Shown: positions 13,361 through 17,980 of the stretch, piece after piece
Layout of the letters: each line of letters begins with the position of its first letter
Position numbering within the stretch: position 1 is the stretch's first letter
Assembly: GCA_964388105.1 (NCBI GenBank)
Contig: CAYLYQ010000041.1
Span: 1 to 17,980 of the forward strand
From: ZC4RG35 sp964388105
GTDB taxonomy: Bacteria; Actinomycetota; Acidimicrobiia; Spongiisociales; ZC4RG35
Reading direction: 5' to 3'
DNA length: 17,980 bases
Program-made: the position numbers and the translations under genes
Notes under the pieces: model-generated
Told to the model about the DNA's origin: nothing
Databases searched by the model: none
The model's input: the letters and a program-made list of their open reading frames with translations, nothing else

Positions 13361-15987
13361 CAGAGTGGTCCAGCGGAAAGATCAAGAAGGCGTTCGTCGA
13401 CTTCTTCGTGGAGCGGGGGCATGAGCTCCGGCCTTCGGCCTCGCTGATACCCACCGACCCCACCTTGCTGCTCACCAACGCGGGGATGGTCCCGTTCAAG
13501 CCCTTCTTCCTCGGACAGGAGACGCCGCCGTGGAAGCGCGCCGTCTCGGTGCAGAAGTGCGTGCGCACCATCGACATCGACATCATCGGGACGACGACGC
13601 GCCACCTCTCCTTCTTCGAGATGCTGGGCAACTTCAGCTTCGGCGACTACTTCAAGGAGAAGGCGATTCCGTGGTCGTACGAGCTCTGCACCGAGGTCCT
13701 GGGCCTCGACCCGGCACGCCTCTGGTACACGGTGTACGACACGGACGACGAGGCGGCGGAGATCTGGATCGAGTCCGTGGGGGTTCCCCCCGACAGGGTG
13801 CAGCGGGGCGGGAAGGACAACTTCTGGCAGATGGGCGTGCCGGGCCCGTGCGGGCCCAGTTCGGAGATCTTCTGGGACCGCGGGCCCGAGCACGGGCCTG
13901 ACGGGGGGCCGATCGGGGGCGGCGAGGAGCGGTTCGTCGAGATCTGGAACCTGGTGTTCATGCAGAACCTGCAGGACGAGCCGTACAACGTCGTCGGCGA
14001 CCTCCCCGCCAAGAACATCGACACCGGGATGGGCCTGGACCGAATCGCCGCCGTCCTCCAGGGTGCCCAGTCGGTGTTCGCCATCGATACCACCTCCCAC
14101 GTCCTCGCCGCCGGCGAGCGGGAGACCGGGCTCCGGTACGGCGACTCGGAGCGCGGTGACACCTCGTTGCGGATCCTTGCCGATCACGGCCGGACAGTCA
14201 CCTTCCTCGTCGGCGACGGCGTCGTGCCCTCCAACGACGGGCGCGGTCACATCCTGCGCCGCGTCCTCCGTCGGGCGGTGCGCCACGCCTGGCAGCACGG
14301 CAACAAGGGGCTGGTCATGCCCTCCCTGGTCGAGGCGACGATCGAGGCGATGGGCGACGACTACCCGTCGCTGGTCCAAAAGGCCTCACACATCAACGAC
14401 GTCGTCACCCGCGAGGAGGAGCGGTTCCGGCGCACCCTCGAATCCGGTCACCAGCTCCTCGACACGGAGCTGGCCGACAGCCAGAGGCTCAGCGGCGCGA
14501 CCGCGTTCCGCCTCCACGACACCTACGGGTTCCCGATCGAGCTGACCAGCGAGATCGCGGCCGAACGAGGCATCGAGGTCGACCTCGAGGGATTCGAGGC
14601 GGAGATGAAGAGCCAGCGAGATCGTGCCCGGGCCGCCTGGCGGGGCGGCGACACTGCGGGGGCGGAGATGGAGTACCGGGAGCTGATCGACACGTTCGGT
14701 CTCACCGATTTCCGGGGTTACGAGGAGGAGCGGACCACGGGGAGGATCCTGGCCGTGCTGGTCGACGGCGAGCCTGCCGACCGCGCGGAGGAGGGGACCA
14801 TGGTCGAGGTCTTCCTCGATCGCACGGCGTTCTACGGCGAGTCCGGGGGACAGGTGGGGGACACCGGGGTCATCGAGACTGACACCGGCACCGTGCTCGT
14901 CGGCGACACCAAGCACGCCGTCCAGGGACTGCATGGCCACCGCGGCACGGTGCAACGGGGGTACGTCGCCCCCGGACAGGAGGCGACGGCGGTGATCGAC
15001 AGCCCCCGGCGCGAGGCCATTCGCAAGAGCCACACCGGGACCCACGTCCTGCACTGGGCCCTGCGCGACGTCCTGGGCGACCACGCCAACCAGGCCGGGT
15101 CACTCGTCGACGCGGGCCGGGTTCGGTTCGACTTCTCGCATTTCTCCCAGGTCTCACCCCAGGACCTCGCCCAGGTCGAGTTGGAGATCAACGAGCGGCT
15201 GATTGCCAACCATCGCGTATCGACGGTCGTGGCCTCCAAGGACGAGGCGAAGGAGATGGGCGCGATCGCCTTCTTCGGGGACAAATACGGCGAGATGGTC
15301 CGGGTGGTCAAGGTCGGTGACTTCTCCACCGAGTTCTGTGGCGGCACCCACACTTCGACGTCCGCACAGGTGGGGCCACTGGTCGTGGTGGGGGAGAGCT
15401 CGATCGGCTCCAATCTCCGCCGCGTCGAGGCCCTGACGGGCATGGCCGCCTACGAGCACTTGGCCGGAATACGGGCCGATCTCGACCGCGCCGGCCGTCT
15501 GCTCAAGACCGGAAACCCGAGCGAGGTCCCACAGCGGCTGGAAGCTCTCCTGGAGCGGATGTCCGGGCTGGAGGAGCAGCTCGACTCGATCCGCGACCAG
15601 CGCCGGGGCTCCCTGGCCGAGGAGCTGGTCCAACAGGTGCAGGAGGTGGGGGAGGCCTCCCTGCTGGTCGCTTTCGCCGGCGAGCTCGACCCCAACAGCC
15701 TGCGTCAGCTGGCCCTGGGCATCCGGGAGCGGATCGCCGGCCCTTCGATTGTCGTCGTCGGGTCGACTTCGAGCGGGAAGGGCGCCCTGGTGGGTGTGGC
15801 GACCAAGGACTTGATCGCCAAGGGGATCTCCGCGGGCGAGTTGATCGCCACCGGCTCCGGTGCTCTCGGTGGTGGCGGATCCCGCGACCCCGAGCTCGCC
15901 CAGGCGGGAGGCCCCGATGGCGCCCGGGTCGACGCCGCCCTGGAAGCGATACGCGAGGAGGCGGCGCGCTCCCTGAGCGCCTTGTGA
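13357..15987 (+). CDS. alaS: Alanyl-tRNA synthetase
   Basis: Class II synthetase of 876 residues charging tRNA-Ala. The catalytic domain has TNAGMVPFK (40-48), KCVRTIDIDIIGTTTRH, FFEMLGNFSFGDYFK and FMQNLQ, then NIDTGMGLDRI as motif 3. The KCVRTxDI form is typical of actinobacterial enzymes, where many others have KCIRAGGKHNDLE. The editing domain is complete: HTGTH (His559, His563) and CGGTH (Cys661-His665) supply the zinc ligands. RVRFDFSH is also present. The C-terminal DHHA1-like domain ends with GGGGSRDPELAQAGG. The start is ATG at 13357 inside the aspS stop (ATGA); there is no strong ribosome binding site, suggesting coupled translation. The stop overlaps the ruvX GTG. The last bases lie inside the 55-base sequence repeated across the N gap. 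Confidence 0.97.
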   Translation: MTEWSSGKIKKAFVDFFVERGHELRPSASLIPTDPTLLLTNAGMVPFKPFFLGQETPPWKRAVSVQKCVRTIDIDIIGTTTRHLSFFEMLGNFSFGDYFKEKAIPWSYELCTEVLGLDPARLWYTVYDTDDEAAEIWIESVGVPPDRVQRGGKDNFWQMGVPGPCGPSSEIFWDRGPEHGPDGGPIGGGEERFVEIWNLVFMQNLQDEPYNVVGDLPAKNIDTGMGLDRIAAVLQGAQSVFAIDTTSHVLAAGERETGLRYGDSERGDTSLRILADHGRTVTFLVGDGVVPSNDGRGHILRRVLRRAVRHAWQHGNKGLVMPSLVEATIEAMGDDYPSLVQKASHINDVVTREEERFRRTLESGHQLLDTELADSQRLSGATAFRLHDTYGFPIELTSEIAAERGIEVDLEGFEAEMKSQRDRARAAWRGGDTAGAEMEYRELIDTFGLTDFRGYEEERTTGRILAVLVDGEPADRAEEGTMVEVFLDRTAFYGESGGQVGDTGVIETDTGTVLVGDTKHAVQGLHGHRGTVQRGYVAPGQEATAVIDSPRREAIRKSHTGTHVLHWALRDVLGDHANQAGSLVDAGRVRFDFSHFSQVSPQDLAQVELEINERLIANHRVSTVVASKDEAKEMGAIAFFGDKYGEMVRVVKVGDFSTEFCGGTHTSTSAQVGPLVVVGESSIGSNLRRVEALTGMAAYEHLAGIRADLDRAGRLLKTGNPSEVPQRLEALLERMSGLEEQLDSIRDQRRGSLAEELVQQVQEVGEASLLVAFAGELDPNSLRQLALGIRERIAGPSIVVVGSTSSGKGALVGVATKDLIAKGISAGELIATGSGALGGGGSRDPELAQAGGPDGARVDAALEAIREEAARSLSAL

Positions 15988-16027
15988 GCCGCGTCATCGG
16001 AGTCGACTACGGGGTGCGGCGGATCGG
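15973..16027 (+). repeat. 55-base direct repeat, left copy (contig-end overlap)
   Basis: These 55 bases are identical, base for base, to 16128-16182. They contain the last four alaS codons, the alaS stop, and the first 44 bases of ruvX. Immediately after them the sequence turns to N. This is the signature of two contig ends sharing a k-mer-length overlap that were scaffolded instead of merged. Confidence 0.97.
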
Positions 16028-16127
16028 NNNNNNNNNNNNNNNNNNNNNNNNNNNNNNNNNNNNNNNNNNNNNNNNNNNNNNNNNNNNNNNNNNNNNNNNN
16101 NNNNNNNNNNNNNNNNNNNNNNNNNNN
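16028..16127. other. Assembly gap of exactly 100 N
   Basis: One hundred consecutive Ns, the conventional placeholder for a gap of unknown size. Because the flanks repeat each other for 55 bases and alaS and ruvX are both intact if the flanks are merged, the true gap length is probably negative, that is, no sequence is missing. Confidence 0.98.
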
Positions 16128-16182
16128 CTGAGCGCCTTGTGAGCCGCGTCATCGGAGTCGACTACGGGGTGCGGCGGATCGG
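16128..16182 (+). repeat. 55-base direct repeat, right copy (contig-end overlap)
   Basis: Second copy of the 55 bases at 15973-16027. It continues without interruption into ruvX, so this copy carries the complete ruvX start, while the left copy holds only the first 44 bases of that gene. Confidence 0.97.
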
Positions 16183-16570
16183 CGTCGCCATCTCCGACGG
16201 CCTCGGCCTGACGGCGCGGCCCCTCGAGGTCATGGACCCCAAGGACTTCCGGGACCGAATGGCCGAGCTGGTCTCGGAGTACGAGGTGTCCACGGTCGTG
16301 ATCGGGCTCCCCAGCACTCTCCGCGGGGGCGAGTCGGCGTCGACAGCGGGCGCCCGGGCTCTCGCCGATGAGCTGAGCGGGCTCGGCGTGGAAGTCGTGT
16401 TCGTGGACGAGCGGTTCACTTCGAAGATGGCGGAGTCGGCGCTGCTCGAATCGGGTATGAAGCGTCGTGACCGGCGTGCCACGGTCGACAAGGTGGCCGC
16501 TGCCATCATCCTGCAGACCTACCTGGACGGGAACTTCCCGCCCGAATCCGACGTCCTAGACCCCCGATGA
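16139..16570 (+). CDS. ruvX: RuvX/YqgF-family RNase-H-like nuclease (putative pre-16S rRNA nuclease / Holliday junction resolvase)
   Basis: A 143-residue protein of the RNase-H-like fold. YqgF matures the 5' end of 16S rRNA in E. coli; a mycobacterial RuvX resolves Holliday junctions, so the role here is open. Asp8 lies in VIGVDYGVRRIGVAISD. IGLPSTLRGGES, VVFVDERFTSKMAE and ATVDKVAAAIILQTYLD are the other family motifs with the acidic residues. The start is GTG at 16139; the same GTG occurs at 15984 left of the gap, where it overlaps the alaS stop as GTGA. The real chromosome most likely has one ruvX in that overlap. The stop overlaps mltG (ATGA, 16567-16570). The alaS-ruvX-mltG-aroE order is characteristic of actinobacteria. 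Confidence 0.93.
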   Translation: MSRVIGVDYGVRRIGVAISDGLGLTARPLEVMDPKDFRDRMAELVSEYEVSTVVIGLPSTLRGGESASTAGARALADELSGLGVEVVFVDERFTSKMAESALLESGMKRRDRRATVDKVAAAIILQTYLDGNFPPESDVLDPR

Positions 16571-17667
16571 CCTTCGAACCCGTTCCCGATCAGCCGACCT
16601 GGACCAGAGCGCTCCGCGCCGCCCTGATCTTCGCGTCCGTCGTGCTGGCCGGTGTCGTGGTGATCGGTGGAGCTTCGTTCCTCGGGAGGACCGTCTCCGG
16701 GGCCCTCGGCGATGGTGAGACCTCCGACACCCCGATCGACGTCGAGCCGGGCATCCCGGTGACCGTGGAGATACCCGCCGGGTCGTCGGGTCAGGACATC
16801 GGGGCGATCCTCACCTCCAACGGGGTGGTCCGCTCGGCGCTGGAGTTCGAGCTCGCGGTTCGCAACGTGGACGCCGCCCAGAGCCTCAAGGCGGGCACCT
16901 ACGAGTTCGTCACCCTCATGGACCCGGCCGAGGTAGTCGCCGCCCTGGTATCCGGGCCCGTCGCCTCCGTGTATCGAGTCACGGTGATCGAAGGCCTGCG
17001 GGTCGAGGAGATGCTCTCGGCACTCGCCGAACGCACCGGATACGACTTCCAGGACTTCGCCGAAGCCCTCCTCGACGGCGGAGTGACCACGTCCCTGCGC
17101 CAGATGCCCCCGGAGCCGACACTCGCCGATTGGGAGGGGCTGCTGTTCCCGGACACCTACGAGTTCGCCCGTTCCTCGAAACCGGCCGCGATCCTGCAGC
17201 GGATGGCATCGACCATGGAACAGCGGGTGAATTCCATCGACTGGACCGCGTGGGAGGCGAAGGGCTACACCAGGTATGAGGGCCTGATCCTCGCCTCACT
17301 GATCGAAAGCGAAGTCCGGGTGCCCGAGGAGCGGCCGATCGTCTCCAGTGTCCTCCACAACCGTCTCGCCGTTCCGATGCGCTTCGAGATCGACGCCACG
17401 GTCCTCTATGCATTGGGCACGAGAGACGTCTCGCGTTTCGATCGTGAGGTGGCCTCGCCGTACAACACCTATCGGAACGACGGGTTCCCGCCGACCCCGA
17501 TCTCCGCGCCCGGGCGGGCGTCGCTGGAGGCGGCGGCAGCACCGGCCGACACCCCGTATCTCTTCTACGTCCTGAAGAACGTCGATGGCAGCCACGCCTT
17601 CGCCGAGACGTTCGAACAGCACCAGGCCAACATCGACCAGGCCCGCCGAGACGGCGTCCTTCCCTGA
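16567..17667 (+). CDS. mltG: Endolytic murein transglycosylase MltG (YceG family)
   Basis: A 366-residue membrane-anchored enzyme that cleaves nascent glycan strands and helps set peptidoglycan strand length. Residues 1-16 are cytoplasmic and 17-39 form the membrane anchor (RAALIFASVVLAGVVVIGG). A LysM-like segment lies at about 64-140 (VEIPAGSSGQDIGAILTSNG, KAGTYEF). The YceG catalytic domain has FPDTYEF, LILASLIESEV with catalytic Glu247, PIVSSVLHNRL, IDATVLYALG, SPYNTYRNDGFPPTPISAPG, and YLFYVLKNVDGSHAF near the end. Homologues usually have ASIVEKE around the catalytic Glu; here it is ASLIESE. The ATG overlaps the ruvX stop, and aroE follows after five bases. Confidence 0.95.
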   Translation: MTFEPVPDQPTWTRALRAALIFASVVLAGVVVIGGASFLGRTVSGALGDGETSDTPIDVEPGIPVTVEIPAGSSGQDIGAILTSNGVVRSALEFELAVRNVDAAQSLKAGTYEFVTLMDPAEVVAALVSGPVASVYRVTVIEGLRVEEMLSALAERTGYDFQDFAEALLDGGVTTSLRQMPPEPTLADWEGLLFPDTYEFARSSKPAAILQRMASTMEQRVNSIDWTAWEAKGYTRYEGLILASLIESEVRVPEERPIVSSVLHNRLAVPMRFEIDATVLYALGTRDVSRFDREVASPYNTYRNDGFPPTPISAPGRASLEAAAAPADTPYLFYVLKNVDGSHAFAETFEQHQANIDQARRDGVLP

Positions 17668-17672
17668 GGCCG

Positions 17673-17980
17673 ATGTATCGATTCCTCCTGGTTGGGGACC
17701 CCGTCGAGCACTCGAGGTCTCCGGCCATCCACAGGCGGGCGTTCGAAGTCGCCGGGCTCGAAGGCGAGTATGTCGCGAGGCGCGTGGGCCGGGGCCGGCT
17801 CGGGCCTGTCATCGAGGAGCTCCGCCGGGGCGATGTCGACGGGCTCAACGTCACGATGCCATTGAAGGGAGAGGCCTTCGAGTCCTGCGAGAGCCTCACC
17901 GTCGAGGCCGCCCGCTCCGGATCCGTGAACACGGTGGGTCGCCGTGGTGGCGCCATCGAGGGGCACTCGACCGACACCGT
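17673..17980 (+). CDS. aroE: Shikimate dehydrogenase AroE, 5' part (runs off the window)
   Basis: The first 102 codons of an NADP-type shikimate dehydrogenase, the step from 3-dehydroshikimate to shikimate in aromatic amino acid synthesis. GDPVEHSRSPAIHRRAF holds the substrate-binding Ser14 and Ser16. GLNVTMPLKGEAF has the catalytic Lys65, and SVNTV follows at 84-88. GHSTD at 97-101 supplies the catalytic Asp101; the usual Asn of GxNTD is Ser here. These numbers match the E. coli enzyme closely, supporting ATG at 17673. TGAGG at 17665-17669, overlapping the mltG stop, is a plausible ribosome binding site. The cofactor domain lies beyond the window. Confidence 0.92.
   Translation, partial: MYRFLLVGDPVEHSRSPAIHRRAFEVAGLEGEYVARRVGRGRLGPVIEELRRGDVDGLNVTMPLKGEAFESCESLTVEAARSGSVNTVGRRGGAIEGHSTDT

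Noticed and set aside
15973..16182. The 55-base direct repeat as an attachment site or genuine tandem duplication
   Set aside because: It flanks a conventional 100-N gap, is perfectly identical, spans a gene junction and lies at two contig ends; an assembly overlap explains everything.
16576..16585. GAACCCGTTC at the start of mltG as a second LexA box
   Set aside because: The half-sites are separated by two bases instead of four, and the site is inside coding sequence with no promoter nearby.

Overview
This window reads as chromosomal core DNA from a high-G+C actinobacterium. Acidimicrobiia-like is my best guess, from family knowledge only. The evidence is the gene order (ruvCAB, then yajC-apt-rel, hisS-aspS, alaS-ruvX-mltG-aroE), the actinobacterial-style KCVRTIDIDI segment in AlaRS, abundant GTG starts, and several start codons placed directly behind -10 boxes, as in leaderless transcripts. 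All recognised genes are on the + strand and the DNA is almost entirely coding. I see no tRNA, rRNA, CRISPR array, insertion sequence or clear intrinsic terminator. The sequence is a scaffold with a 100-N gap at 16028-16127. Identical 55-base copies flank the gap, so it looks like an unmerged assembly-graph join rather than missing DNA.

Layout. Bases 1-177 hold the possible tail of an upstream gene and the ribosome binding site of the first clear gene. Bases 178-2446 hold an ECF-type sigma factor overlapping a single-pass membrane protein with an NTF2-like segment and a six-repeat Kelch-like propeller. This is the least familiar part of the window, with visibly lower G+C than what follows. 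Bases 2489-4556 are ruvC-ruvA-ruvB (Holliday-junction processing), with a good LexA-type SOS box lying across the ruvC start codon. Bases 4575-6724 are queA and tgt (queuosine tRNA modification). Bases 6753-7055 are yajC (Sec accessory); secD and secF, its usual partners, are absent and apt follows directly. Bases 7077-10391 are apt, a bifunctional rel/spoT (p)ppGpp enzyme and a glyoxalase-II-like metallo-hydrolase. Bases 10404-15987 are hisS, aspS and alaS. Bases 16139-17980 are ruvX, mltG and the 5' part of aroE.

How the genes fit together. Most neighbours are joined by 4-base ATGA/GTGA stop-start overlaps, so transcription and translation are probably coupled in blocks. Block boundaries appear as TANNNT boxes 6-9 bases before the start codons of ruvC, queA, tgt, apt and hisS, with a similar box plus leader before yajC. 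In three cases (tgt, yajC, hisS) the stop codon of the preceding gene forms the first bases of the box. The AspRS carries the His31/Gly pair typical of non-discriminating enzymes, so Asn-tRNA is probably made by transamidation. The strongest leads are the SOS box at ruvC, the sigma factor/propeller pair, the stop-codon/-10 overlaps, and the false gap.
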